A DNA stretch of 64,000 nucleotides, taken from positions 1,775,594 to 1,839,593 of the forward strand of contig JBCFYV010000935.1 of assembly GCA_039000515.1 (NCBI GenBank), read 5' to 3'. Source of the stretch: Timema cristinae. Lineage: Eukaryota; Arthropoda; Insecta; Phasmatodea; Timematidae. Under the pieces are notes generated by a model. The model was not told the DNA's origin. It searched no databases and was given only the letters and a program-made list of their open reading frames with translations. The stretch's first letter is position 1, and each line of letters starts with the position of its first letter. Position numbers and translations under genes: made by a program. This document shows, piece after piece, positions 45,622-57,984 of this stretch.

Positions 45622-46545
45622 AAAAACATTTCCATAAATCCATCTGGGATTTGTACGCCAAAACATCTGTCATAAGTACACCAGACAATAGGAGTTTAAT
45701 GTCCTTGTCTGCTTGTCCACCAATGCAGGTTTTAAGATGTATCATTCTATCTCATAGCTTTAACTTCCATTTTCAGGCATGATCTCTGAAATATTATTTT
45801 GAATCAATACGTTAAACAAGAGTTGTTGAATAATTGAAAACTGTTAACGTGCCAGTATTCACCTTTATAGAGGGAGGTTGAAACTTTTTTTATGATGAGC
45901 TACACGCAGTATACACAGACAAGCCAAATTAAGTGCTGACCTCCAGGATAAGAGTCAAACAAGCCAGTTAGACCCACTTTCGCTTAGGCAACTCTCCCAG
46001 TATAAATCAAATAGCGTTACTGTTCAATACCTAATTACCTCATAATTCATGATTATTGACGTAAATATCTAGAATAATATTGAATACATGTACTGTATGG
46101 ATGGAGTATTTAAGTTATAATAATCTAGAACTTTAATTTTTATTATAAAAATTAATTTAGCTGCTTTTAGATAAATAGCAGAAGGCCTTTCTAATGATAT
46201 AAAGGGTTTTTAGTTTTTTCTATGGCTACATTTCATAAATTTTTATGGGGCATTTAACATTGTACCTAATGATAAATTTGATTGTTCATGACTTATAAGT
46301 AACCAAACTTAGTCCAAGAGAACCTGCCTAATATTGTTTGATATCACTGTCATTTAGATATTCACCAATTAATATATATCGAGATGAGCCCTTTTCAATT
46401 CAGTAAATATTTTCATTAAAATCACCCGAAACTCTCAATATAATAATGTTCCTAGACTAGTTTTTTCATACTTTTGTCAATTAATTGATGTATAAAAATA
46501 CCCTAACTATGTGAGTATTATTATAGATTCCAAGATATTATTTTT
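45622..46545. other. No gene recognised
   Basis: AT-rich unique DNA. Confidence 0.4.
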
Positions 46546-46549
46546 GTTA

Positions 46550-46790
46550 GCTACGGTTATAGCCATGTTTAGATATCATGTTATTTAAAATGAAAAATGA
46601 CAAATGGACATTGGAATTAAACCTGGGACCTTTGGCTTAGTGCACCATTGCTTTACCACTGAGGTACCCAGAATGTTAGTCCTGTGCTTGGGCTCATTCT
46701 TCACTCATATTTTAAGGTAGAGTCTGGATGGACGTGTGTATATCATCGGCTACTAAGAGCGATCAATTAAGATCACAAACTATCAGATAC
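46550..46790 (-). mobile_element. tRNA-derived SINE, family C
   Basis: In reverse complement, GGTACCTCAGTGGTAAAGC (A box) and CCCAGGTTTAATTCC (B box) have tRNA-like spacing. The tail side (AAATGAAAAATGACAAATGG) and the region beyond the A box (AGAGTCTGGATGGACGTG) both match the copy at 51935-52145. Confidence 0.7.
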
Positions 46791-46849
46791 GGTAAGGTTT
46801 TATGCTGATAAATGTACGATTTTAACAATTTATAAGTGGACGATTCCTG

Positions 46850-46922
46850 GATAGCTCAGTGGTTAGAGTAATGTAATTCAATCCCAAATGTCTTGGATTC
46901 GATTCCCATGTTCAGATGTAGT
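46850..46922 (+). mobile_element. tRNA-like sequence
   Basis: TGGATAGCTCAGTGGTTAGA (A box) and TTGGATTCGATTCCCA (B box) are excellent Pol III promoter matches. The acceptor stem does not pair and the anticodon arm is weak, so this is a SINE head or tRNA pseudogene, not a confident tRNA gene. Confidence 0.5.
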
Positions 46923-48255
46923 TTTTCAATTTATTAGAAATGATAATTATATGCGACTATGGCCATAATTAACAAATATAAAATCTTGGCCACTTAATCC
47001 ATTATTATAGTTAAGCTACACAAATAAATTTAACAAAAAAAGTTATCTGACATATTTTTTATGTATTACTAGGAAACACTTTTCGTGGAAACGAATATTG
47101 TTTAATTGTTACAAACTCTTTTCAAAAGCGGACCTAATCACGTATACTATCTAGACATAAATAGTTAGTGCTAAGACTACTAAACATAACTATATTCTTT
47201 GAAAATTATGTTATACTAGCTTATATAGCTAGTTTGTATTAGTTATATGACATATAACCACATTGTTTAGACAAATGTAATAAATCAACAATACGGGACT
47301 TAGGAGCTATCTTTAAATAATGAACTAGCTCTGTGACCCCTAAACTGACACTCACGACGGGTTAAATCCTCAACTAGTACTAGGTGTATTTTTCTTGAAA
47401 GGGGAATTATTTCAACGGCCATGAGGGTTTGGTTAGTTAGGGCTGAGTTATGTTTAAGATCACTCCTGGCTCCCTATCTTCATAATCATTATCATCACAT
47501 CATATCATTGATGGTATGCCGTGTAGACAACAGACAAACTCCATATGGTGTACCCTGGGCAGCATTCTGCTCCCACAGAGTGACTAATAGTCTACACACA
47601 GGCGACCAAACTAGATAATACATACCTCTCCTGTCAATGCTGCCATACGCTAAAAAACTGACACCTCACTTAATTCAATTATATTTTCATTTATTCTATA
47701 CCTCCCATACATTTCTCAGCCTACCAAAGGTTCTTGGACCTTAAAGTTTCTCAACTAAAGTGTTGTGCTCAATATTCCTGTAATTACCCATACGTACTTC
47801 ATAACAACCCCAAATAGGCCTCCACAACCTTGTCTTGGTTATCATTATTATAATTGGTGATAGATATAAACCCTCAAGGTCTCCATTATTTAACTATATC
47901 TTTTTTCCTATTTAGTAACCCTCTTAAGTCAAATTATATTTCTTTAAGCTTTTTCTCAAAATCTCCCAATTTCCTAACTTGATATAACGTGTGGGGCAAT
48001 TCTTCACATTCAAGACAAAAGACGAAATGACAACAGATTAAAAACAGAATGATTGACTAAATAATTTACTATATTGAACTCCTCTTTGTTTCCTTCCCTA
48101 TCTGTTAGCAAAGTTCACCTCTGAACACCTAATTATAGAAACATATCAACAAAATGGTTGGTAATAATATACATGCAAATCTTTGCACACACAAATCTAT
48201 ATGCTATAAAGTAAAAATATGTTATTTTAATATGTATTTTGTATTGTTTGGTTAT
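46923..48255. other. No gene recognised
   Basis: AT-rich DNA. A 65-codon frame at 47421-47618 has no recognisable domain. Confidence 0.4.
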
Positions 48256-48257
48256 TT

Positions 48258-48490
48258 ATCACGACATATTACTACCTGTTCAGGTTATACATATGTATGG
48301 TAATTTACTCTAATGGAGTAGGGATAAAGAAGTAAAAATTGTAGACGTAATCTACACTTATTTGCGTGAGATGAGAGTGGGCAACAATTCTAGGAATAAA
48401 CACCCTGTATAAGTTCTACCAGGACTCGAACCCTAATCTCCTTATCTTAATCAGTCTATTCTAACACGATAGTGACATCTTAGCTACATT
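48258..48490 (-). mobile_element. SINE copy, family B, diverged
   Basis: Tail ATATTACTACCTGTTCAGG, body TTTGCGTGAGATGAGAGTGG, B-box remnant GGACTCGAACCC and A-box region ATCTTAGCTAC in minus-strand order. Confidence 0.7.
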
Positions 48491-48745
48491 GTATTGTTAC
48501 TACATCGATACCCGGCATCTCTTCCTAATTGTAATTGGTATCTGCACATGTTAAGATATTGGTAGCGCCCGTGACGAGTGCATGTGGCATTACTTAGCTG
48601 TATTATTAGTTGCGTTACAGGTTTATCAGGGGAGAGGACACCAACATTTGATTGAGGTGTGTTTTAACTTATTTTCATTAAAATATAAAACACTTACATT
48701 ATCAGTAAAGCCTATTAATGGAAATTTAAACCAGTCATTCACTGT

Positions 48746-48757
48746 GTGTGTGTGTAT

Positions 48758-48808
<51 letters not shown>
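48746..48808. repeat. (GT)n/(AT)n microsatellite
   Basis: A GT run passes into a long AT run. Confidence 0.95.
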
Positions 48809-48809
<1 letters not shown>

Positions 48810-48887
48810 TGAAGTCTAAAGCCTATTGATATATTAATCTCATGGGATAAGACTAACAAAGTTAATTTCTCTGCCATTTCTCACTAC

Positions 48888-49075
48888 TCATTCGTACGGA
48901 AATCATTTACATTAATTACGCTAGTGTAGTAGGCACCAGGAAGGTATAAGAAAGAAGGAGATGTATCTAAATTCACGCAAAGAGAAAATCCTCATCAGTG
49001 TACCCAGCCAGGATTTGAACACCTACCTCCCCGTTATTACCAAACCAGCTTGGCATGTAGACCTAGTACCCACTG
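48888..49075 (-). mobile_element. SINE copy, family B, worn
   Basis: CTCATTCGTACGG (tail), ATTACGCTAGTGTAG, ACGCAAAGAGAAAATCC, and the B-box remnant AGGATTTGAACACC in minus-strand order. Confidence 0.6.
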
Positions 49076-49080
49076 CAGGG

Positions 49081-50863
49081 AGTAAATACGTAAGTTAAAC
49101 AAAAGGGAATGCATCAACATTTAATATGAGAAACAAATAAGGACAGCCTTTTCAAACTCACCCTGAAAGGGGTTCAATCTACGGCCTATAGGATCAAAGA
49201 CAATGACTTTAGAACTGAACTGATTCTGCCAATTCATATTATGGAAAACAGCAGCAGACCTATAAACTATATTCTGTGATGTAGAGGAGAATGAAAAGTA
49301 TAAAAACGTAGGCAACGTACTTGTGAAATATTGAAATACAAGATTAAAGCTACGATCTAGTGAACTATTGAATTACAAGCTGTAGGTCTAGAGTTAGTGT
49401 GTTAGTTAACTACAATACGCCTGAAATCACAGACTAAAGTTTCATTGAGTACGTAAACTTTTGACAAATTTTAAGTTTTCTATATTTCTTGGTTTATAAG
49501 CTGCCAGAACTTATAATCAGGTGGTATAGGCAACAGACACAATATATAGTAGTAAGAAAGTCACTTGGGGTACAAACCATCATGTTTAGTTAAATAACTA
49601 TTCAAAGTTTCATCTTCTTAAGTTTCTTGAAATCGGAGCCACCCTCTCCGGTGGCCAAGGGCCTGTGGCGCAAAGCTCTAAATGTATGTAAAATAAGTCA
49701 AAAACATCTGAGGTACACAATCTGACTTTACCCTGTGTATACAAGCGTAAGTCAAATTTTATCTTTTATAATTATTTGTTTTATAGTTTCCCAAACATGT
49801 GGTCATGCTGTCTAGTGCGTAAGCCTCAACATTGATGAAAAACTAAAAATAAACTGTATCGCCACTTTTATTATAAGATAAAAGAAGTGACGAATACATT
49901 AACCAAATATGTGTAACAAGGAAGGGAAGGAACAAGTATAAGAGAGTTATATTAGTTTAACAAATCAGTTTATTTAAATTTAAACACGTTGATATAATTA
50001 AATATTGTTTTAGGAGATCTTACACAAGACAGTCTTTTGTTTATTATGAGAAATGAAATCAGTTACTATTGACATAGTTATCCCAATAGGTGCCATTTGA
50101 GGAAAGACCTAGGTTATACCTACAATCAACAATAATAAGGTGGAGTCTATTTTACGGACAGGTGTAACTCCTTAAGGTAGAACTAACACACATTTTACTG
50201 CCTCAACACAACGGCAATTCAAATCGGAAACAATTAGTAAATTAATGTTAATATAACACCATTCCTGCTTTACGGCAACCAGACTTTATACTAATGAACA
50301 TCCAAAAGAATTATAGTTAATAATACCTAATTCTATAAAGTCTTAGTTTAAAGAGTTACAACGTTGATAGCTAAATAAGCTAGCTAGCATTATTTAACTC
50401 CGTATTGAGATACAAAGATTACGCTCTTAAAAGAGGAACTATAAGTTTGCAAATAGTTTATGGCGAGCTACCAGGTATCTAGGCTGTTGAAATACTATGC
50501 CTGGTATATTCCTCATTAGTACTGCCTGGTCATTCAATAGTATATTTACCATTCTATAATGTCTGGACACTCTATATCTAGTGCAAGCAATTAAACATTA
50601 ACAAATACCAACGGCGCGCTAAGGGGGCCGAAACAAATGAACTTTACCCCATGAGCCACTACTATAGTCTAGTAGCACATCCACAGGTTGATCAGCTTTT
50701 AAAGGTACACTATTAGAAATATTAGAGACTAGTTTCAGTCAAAGACCCAACTAGGTCATGGAACAAAGTGACAGATAACCTGATTTCCACCATTGTATAC
50801 TCCTAAACATTAAAATAGCCGAAGCATGACCATACAATATAAGGTGTTTGGGTATCACCCAGG
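49081..50863. other. No gene recognised
   Basis: Unique AT-rich DNA up to the assembly gap. Small frames only. Confidence 0.4.
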
Positions 50864-50963
50864 NNNNNNNNNNNNNNNNNNNNNNNNNNNNNNNNNNNNN
50901 NNNNNNNNNNNNNNNNNNNNNNNNNNNNNNNNNNNNNNNNNNNNNNNNNNNNNNNNNNNNNNN
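50864..50963. other. Assembly gap (100 N)
   Basis: Exactly 100 unknown bases, a conventional placeholder length. Order and distance across this point are not proven by the sequence. Confidence 1.
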
Positions 50964-51555
50964 CCCAAGGGGCTGGAGAATATTATTTGTATCTCAATTA
51001 TGTTCTGTTTTATGTATGTTTTAAATAGTGATTTAAGAATGAAAATAAAACACTAAAGAGAGAAGAAAGAGAGAAATGAATCAAAACATTTATAGTCGTG
51101 TAATTTTAAACACTTTCTAGTCTAGCAAGTATCAAATCAAACATGTTTCGCAATAGGTATAATATGTCTCGGATTTATGTCAAAAAAAAAAGACAAAAAG
51201 AAAGTTATTTTTCTTGTGTTTTTGCTACCATCGTGGGAAAAAGATGAAGTAAAGTTTTTTCAGCCAGGAGGAAAGTTCCATTATATCCATCTATTTCTCC
51301 CTGGCATTGCCCTATTGAGCCTCGCAGTGAAAACTTGTGACCATACATAGACATGCGATGTCTGGACACGTACTGGGTACAAACATGATGGATGTGTTTG
51401 GCGTGGGATAGCGGGAACACTTGCCACAGAGAAAACTGAACACAACCAGAGGTTTAAGGCTCTGATGACCTTCCTACAAAAAACTATATAAACATGTTTA
51501 TTATTCAACTCATTTGAATAAAATACAAATATACTAATAATGATATTGTTGCTAT
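50964..51555. other. No gene recognised
   Basis: AT-rich DNA; overlapping minus-strand frames at 51205-51508 show no domain. Confidence 0.35.
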
Positions 51556-51559
51556 AATT

Positions 51560-51718
51560 GTTAAGATAGAATTTCGATTAAAATGTACCCACATTTTCAC
51601 TGAGGGAGTTTGGGAAACCATTTGGGAAAACTCACAATAAGTACACCCAGCGGGGATTCAAACCCCAATCTTCCCATTCACATAGAAATTGACACTAAGC
51701 TGCGCGCGCACCAATGTA
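51560..51718 (-). mobile_element. Truncated SINE copy, family B
   Basis: TGTACCCACATTTTCACTGA, GGGAAAACTCACAATAAGTA and the B-box remnant GGGGATTCAAACCCC are in minus-strand order. The common tail is missing. Confidence 0.55.
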
Positions 51719-51934
51719 GGTAATAAAAAGTGTATTTGATCCAACGAGTTACTTGATACATTTGTTTTTAAAAAATGTGTAAATAATTTTTTTATTTTTA
51801 ATATTGATAGGATATTCAAATAGTATTTATATATACATATACACATTCATGATCGCTATATTTCTTATTTGTTCATAAGATAATATATCCTATAGGGTTT
51901 TGGGTTAAATAGCTAAGCTATTATATTTTTTAAT

Positions 51935-52145
51935 CATAGCTATTGCATAATCTAAACATAATATTCTTTAAATTGAAAAATGACACTTGGACATGAGAAT
52001 CGAACCCGGGACCTTTGATTTAGTACGCCAATGCTTTAACCAATGAGACATACAGGAATCGTCTGGTGTCCAGGGTCATTCTTACTCAAATTTTAATGCA
52101 GAGTCTGTGATGGACGTGCAGAGATCGTCGACTAACATTTGTGTG
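51935..52145 (-). mobile_element. tRNA-derived SINE, family C, second copy
   Basis: In reverse complement it has a near-perfect B box (CCCGGGTTCGATTCTC) and an A box (TCTCATTGGTTAAAGC). It shares its tail and its upstream extension (AGAGTCTGTGATGGACGTG) with 46550-46790. Confidence 0.75.
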
Positions 52146-52149
52146 ATCA

Positions 52150-52599
52150 GAAAACGCAGTAATATATATGTAAATTATTTTCTTAGTAGTGTAATATATT
52201 ATTTAATCCCTTACTCTGATAGCCTGATTCAAAGTATCTACTGATTCATGTAGAAATTTAATTTTATGATTAAATTATCATAGATTTCAATTTTTTTTAT
52301 GGAAGGTAATAAACCATTATAAAAACAAATTATTATTTATGTTAAATATACAATCATAACTAAAAACATTCAAAAGCATTCAAAGAAATTTTTCTAAACA
52401 TTCTTGAACAAGAAAATCAGCAGAAATACACAATCATGTTGAAACAATTCTTTCTTACGTTTTCGATACCGATAACTAAAATTATCACCGATAAATTATT
52501 TCAATATAAGTATGGAATGGATACTTTTCTTTTTATAGGAGAAATGTGTAAAATATATATGCTTTCGTTTCGATAGCAAATTCATCCTAAATGTTACTG
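52150..52599. other. No gene recognised
   Basis: AT-rich DNA before the 40-bp array. Confidence 0.4.
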
Positions 52600-54160
52600 T
52601 ACTGCTCTGCTCTGCTCTGTATATGCTGTCCCCGGCCATGCTCTGTATTGTGCTGGTCAGAGTCTGATATCCCTGTTCTGCGATGTATTGTGCTGGTCAG
52701 AGTCTGATATCCCTGCCCTGCTCTGTATTGTGCTGGTCAGAGTCTGATATCCCTGTTCTGCTCTGTATTGTGCTGGTCAGAGTCTGATATCCCTGCCCTG
52801 CTCTGTATTGTGCTGGTCAGAGACTGATATCCTTGCTCTGTTCTGTATTGTGCTGGTCAGAGTCTCATATCCCTGCCCTGCTCTGTATTGTGCTGGTCAG
52901 AGTCTGATATCCCTGCCCTGCTCTGTATTGTGCTGGTCAGAGACTGATATCCCTGACCTGCTCTGTATTGTGCTGGTCAGAGTCTGATATCCCTGTCCTG
53001 CTCTGTATTGTGCTGGTCAGAGACTGATATCCTTGCTCTGTTCTGTATTGTGCTGGTCAGAGTCTGATATCCCTGCCCTGCTCTGTATTGTGCTGGTCAG
53101 AGTCTGATATCCCTGTCCTGCTCTGTATTGTGCTGGTCAGAGACTGATATCCTTGCTCTGTTCTGTATTGTGCTGGTCAGAGTCTCATATCCCTGACCCG
53201 CTCTGTATTGTGCTGGTCAGAGACTGATATCCCTGACCTGCTCTGTATTGTGCTGGTCAGAGTCTGATATCCTTGCCCTGCTCTGTATTGTGCATGTCAG
53301 AGTCTGATATCCCTGCCCTGCTCTGTATTGTGCTGGTCAGAGTCTGATATCCCTATTCTGCTTTGTATTGTGCTGGTCAGAGACTGATATCCTTGCTCTG
53401 TTCGTATTGTGCTGGTCAGAGTCTGCTATCCCTGCCTGCTCTGTATTGTGCTGGTCAGAGTCTGATATCCCTGTTCTGCTCTGTATTGTGCTGGTCAGAG
53501 TCTGATATCCTTGCCTGCTCTGTATGGTGCTGGTCAGAGTCTGATATCCTTGTCCTGCTCTGTATTGTGCTGGTCAGAGTCTGATATCCTTGCCCTGCTC
53601 TGTATGGTGCTGGTCAGAGTCTGATATCCTTGTCCTGCTCTGTATTGTGCTGGTCAGAGTCTGATATCCTTGCCCTGCTCTGTATTGTGCTGGTCAGAGT
53701 CTGATATCCTTGCTCTTCTCTGTATTGTGCTGGTCAGAGTCTGATATCCTTGCTCTGCTCTGTATTGTGCTGGTCAGAGACTGATATCCCTGACCTGCTC
53801 TGTATTGTGCTGGTCAGAGTCTGATATCCTTGCTCTTCTCTGTATTGTGCTGGTCAGAGTCTGATATCCTTGCCTGCTCTGTATTGTGCTGGTCAGAGTC
53901 TGATATCCTTGCTCTTCTCTGTATTGTGCTGGTCAGAGTCTGATATCCTTGCCCTGCTCTGTATTGTGCTGATCAGAGTCTGATATCCCTGCCCTGCTCT
54001 GTATTGTGCTGGTCAGAGTCTGATATCCTTGCCCTGCTCTGTATTGTGCTGGTCAGAGTCTGATATCCTTGCCCTGCTCTGTATTGTGCTGGTCAGAGTC
54101 TGATATCCTTGCCTGTTCTGTATTGTGCTGGTCAGAGTCTGATATCCCTGCCCTACTCTA
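52600..54160 (+). repeat. 40-bp minisatellite array, ~38 copies
   Basis: Unit TGCTCTGTATTGTGCTGGTC followed by AGAGTCTGATATCCYTGCCC. Variants (AGACTGATATCC, GTTCTG, TTGCTCTTC) recur in patterns, such as a three-unit motif seen at about 52800, 53000 and 53120, showing block duplication. Open frames such as 53363-53584 are by-products of the repeat. Confidence 0.96.
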
Positions 54161-54864
54161 ACTCTCAATGCACACCTAGTCTAAAAGGTATAGGCAGCCT
54201 TAAAACTCCTAACATATATAAGTTATATTTTGTATGGAGACCCCTTCTCCCCCTCATTTGAATAAACGTTATGCGTCAAAGGCAATCATTACAGTGTTTT
54301 ACAACTTGACAAAATTATTAGGTTTTATGTCCGCATTTGTGACGCGGAGAGGGCTTCCATCAAACTTCACTTGGTGTGAGGTATCATGAAAAGGTTAATT
54401 TGCAGGAAAGGAGTGTTTTAAGGGGCCTATCGTATCGGTGGATGTGATGGTGGAGGGAGGCTAAAACAATAGAAGACTTCAGAAAAAAGAATATTTTAGT
54501 TGGGACGAAAAGTTCCTCGTGCGATGATTACAGGGTTTTGTTACTAACCCCACGTGGGGGTTCTTGTATTTGCTTGCTGTTTTATATTTAGCTGGGGGTT
54601 TTTTTCTTCTAGAAGCGTTATACATACAGATATATTGTTTTTATTACTAAATATATACTTTATATTTATTTCTTATTTATTTAGTATGGTGTGCCATAGT
54701 AAAATTATTATAATATGTTTTATTTGAAGAAAGTCTAAAACAATACAAACATATTTTATTGCGGTAACATTTGTAGAATTTTATTATATTATTTATGTTA
54801 TTATTTAGCCGACTAGCATAAGTATTTGGTGTTGACCGGGGGTAAACGTGCAATTTAATGCGTG
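54161..54864. other. No gene recognised
   Basis: A moderately GC-balanced stretch (54300-54560) without a recognisable gene, then AT-rich DNA. Confidence 0.35.
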
Positions 54865-54884
54865 CCCCCCCCCCCCCCCCCCCC
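54865..54884. repeat. Poly(C) tract, 20 nt
   Basis: An uninterrupted C run in AT-rich DNA. Its true length may differ from the assembled one. Confidence 0.9.
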
Positions 54885-55084
54885 AGACAACGTTTTGCTT
54901 TGCTTTAAGCAAACAGAAAGAAAAGCTATTCATTTTATTTCTTCCAAACCGGTTGTTAATTAGTTTTTAAAATATAATCAAAATTGTGACATTCTGACTT
55001 TGAGGTGCCCATATTTATGCACAAGGGCTATTAATTTTAAAATGTCAGACCTCTGTGTGCTGTAGATATTTAGCAACGCTCATG

Positions 55085-55250
55085 ACAAACACACAAACTA
55101 TTTTATTAGTATTGACAATATCTATCAAAAGTGACATATACAAATCACATGACTTGACGTATGAATATGTGAAAATAGACCTAGTAACTTTTATAGCTGT
55201 CAGATAAAGTTCTCCCCATGAAAATTACACTATAAAGAGGATATCCAGAA
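55085..55250 (-). mobile_element. MITE-M copy (best right end)
   Basis: Reads AATATCTATCAAAAGTGACA, AATCACATGACTTGACGTAT, TAACTTTTATAGCTGTCAGA and CCATGAAAATTACACT. The last part is an inverted match to the family start at 20301. Confidence 0.7.
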
Positions 55251-55254
55251 AGTT

Positions 55255-56415
55255 CACTTCCTGTGAACATCGACCATATATCTTGAACTAGCCACAAGTG
55301 TTCAGGTAAATTTAGCTGTCTGGTTAAATATCTTTAGTTCGAAGGTTCGAAGGTTCTCTCCTTGGTAATGAATTTTGAAAGAAAACGAACCATTATAGTA
55401 TTCAACAGCACACACGACAATTATTGTCTACCTTGTTAACAGTACAAACCGGTGATTCGGTCATCACGTGACATAATTAATACATTCTCGAAATAAATGT
55501 GAAAATTGAATAAAGAAATCTGAGTAGCATACTTGTAGCTTTCCAAAGGTACATGTTTCGAGTTTCAATTCACTAAGTTTATTTATTTTGAAGTTAAGAG
55601 CGCCAGTGATCACCCAGTCTAATGTAATATACATGCAATATTTATCAAAGTGAACCCAAGGTATACCTGTACATCCACAAAAGGCTTCCGAACATATAAA
55701 TTCTCGTATGCTGATATAATCAGTTGGTCCAAAAAGTTAACGTTTAATACCTCAAATTGGTTTTCAAACTACCAGTACTGGTGAACAAGCGTTTAAGGAA
55801 GTCAAGCTCACAATATATGCAAAAGCACAAAAGGAGATTACTGCAAACACGTAGATTTGCTCAATTTTGTCAAATGGTTATAATCTGATATACAATTTTG
55901 AATGTATAGTTTTAATATCTCTGATCATTAAAAATGAGCCATAAATTATAGATAGGTTGAAACAAATTTTTACAGATACCATATTTCCAAATAAAATATT
56001 TATTTTGCCGATTATTTCGAAATTGAATCCGAAGCTTAAAAAAGGTGAGTGTGTAAGAGAGTTAGTTTCTTTCGAGAATTGGTAATACGTTTTTTCCTTA
56101 AATATTTTAATTTTGTTCAAATGTGAAATCCACAATAATTAGTTAAGCTATAGTTTATTGCATAGACTCTAGTTGTTAATATGTTCTAACATGATATATA
56201 CAACTATAAGTAGCACAATAGCTATACAATATTATATAATTAATCTTTGAAGAATAAAATATAATTTAAAATTTTAATATTATTGACACCTCAAATTTAG
56301 AATATCTTGGACGAGGGTTTGAAGACTAAAATAAATATTCCCCACTACAAAGTGTTCGTTAATTTTTATGATTACGTTCTAACATATATGTAATATCAAC
56401 ATGTACTTAATAAGT
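55255..56415. other. No gene recognised
   Basis: AT-rich DNA; the 85-codon minus frame at 55878-56135 has no domain. Confidence 0.4.
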
Positions 56416-56420
56416 AGGCC

Positions 56421-56675
56421 TACCCAACCGTAGTTGGCTAACGTGCTACTCGTGTTGAGCTGGACTGCAGAGGACCAGGAGATCGAGGTTCGAATCTCGG
56501 TCAGGTGAACAGAGGAGGGGGGTTCTCCTAAATGTTTTTTCCTCTCTCTCTCCACGCAAATTCAGTTTCACTTCATCTAAATTCAACCTTCCCAGCTCCT
56601 AATCCATTAGCGTAGTTAGTACTTAAGCGTATAACCCGAACGGGTAGTAAGACGCGGTGCTGAATAAAAAACAAA
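56421..56675 (+). mobile_element. tRNA-derived SINE, family B
   Basis: A-box region TAGTTGGCTAACGTGC, B box GAGGTTCGAATCTC, body CCACGCAAATTCAG and tail GCGTATAACCCGAACGGGTA, nearly full length. Confidence 0.87.
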
Positions 56676-56736
56676 ATATGTCCCTAAACAATCATGACCG
56701 TATGGCTTAATTAAAATAATATTTATACTAAACTTA

Positions 56737-56981
56737 TCACCACGTCTTATTACCCGTTAGAGTTACACGCTTAAGTAATAATTACTTTAATGGGCTAGGA
56801 ATTGGGAAGGGTGAATATATAGGAAGTGAACCCACATTTGCGTGGAGGGAGAGTGGAACACTATTTAGGAAAAACCACCGCCAGTTCACCTGAGCGAGAT
56901 TCAAACCTTGATCTCCCCGTCCTTGGCAGTCCAGCTCAACATGAAACTAGTGAATTAGCTAACTACGCCCCCGAGTTGGCT
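56737..56981 (-). mobile_element. tRNA-derived SINE, family B, inverted neighbour
   Basis: A minus-strand copy starting ACCACGTCTTATTACCCG and ending TACGCCCCCGAGTTGGC, 61 bp after the plus-strand copy. The pair forms a head-out inverted repeat. Confidence 0.85.
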
Positions 56982-57690
56982 TTAATTAAACTATAACCCA
57001 CCAATTTATTTCTAATATAGGCTACTACCCAATACCTATGAACCTTTATAAAGGCCATTCGTGGGAGATATATCACATTTCATAGCTGATTAACCTGGGC
57101 ATTAGATACATGATTACGCTTCGACCAAAACTACATAGAAGTGGGGATTTCTTTATTATTTTCTTTACAACGACCATATTGTGAAAAGCTTAGATTTTAT
57201 TTTCATTTTGAAATTATTGTTTTGAAATATTGATTTATTTTTTAAAACATGGTAAAACTGTTCAACTGGTTTCAATTCTTCTGTTTTTTTAGTGTAGACT
57301 CTAAGAACCACACCACAATGTGACGTCTGGTTCGATCTGTCTCACTTCCCCAAGTTAACTGCTATCCAAGGGGAAGGGGGCAGTGGTTGACTTGGAACCT
57401 TAAGAACCATTTTCATTTTGAGAAATTTCACCGTATTTTCCACAGGTCCTCTCTCTCACAGGTCACATTCATCACGAACGTTTCTCGGTTACGTGACCTG
57501 AACAACTATATGTCATGTATCACGTATGATATTTCTCATGGTCGTAAAAAAAAAGATATCGTTCATTTATTTTTTAGTACCATCTGATTCCTGAATTATA
57601 AAACTGGTTTCCTTTGCAGTGCCCCAACCCTGTAAAAGAAACAAACTTCCCTCTACGTCATCACGCTTGCTAGTGCTCGGAGTTATGTAA
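56982..57690. other. No gene recognised
   Basis: The 66-codon frame at 57387-57587 has no domain. Confidence 0.35.
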
Positions 57691-57984
57691 AGGTGGGTTT
57701 AGACAAAACGAACAAGAACATAGAGCAAGAATAAGCGCATTGGTTCGTGCTCTTTTAGTGTAAACGGTGATTTGACAAACTGCTACTAAACTCGTTTACA
57801 GCAAAAGATCTATTCATAGAACAGCGAACGCGAGGGAATGTGAGCGAATGCTTGTAGTGCGTGTAGAGCGAGTGAATGCTCAATTCTCAGTTATTTCTAT
57901 ATTCCGACCTACAGTGCTATGTCTGACGAAGATATTATAATTGCTGTTGATAGTTTTATTATATTGCACCAGTTAACAAAAAAA
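57691..57984 (+). mobile_element. Possible PIF/Harbinger-type 5' end
   Basis: GGGTTTAGACAAAACGAACA resembles insect Harbinger-type terminal sequence. About 230 bp on, an ATG at 57919 opens a frame (MSDEDIIIAVDSFII) of the type seen at the start of Harbinger proteins. R1 copy B follows at 57985, so the element is cut short. Weak recognition. Confidence 0.3.

Noticed and set aside
46850..46922. Functional tRNA gene
   Set aside because: The Pol III boxes are good, but the acceptor and anticodon stems do not pair, as with SINE heads.
48582..48877. Open frames across the (AT)n run
   Set aside because: Low-complexity translation (YIYIYI) of a microsatellite.
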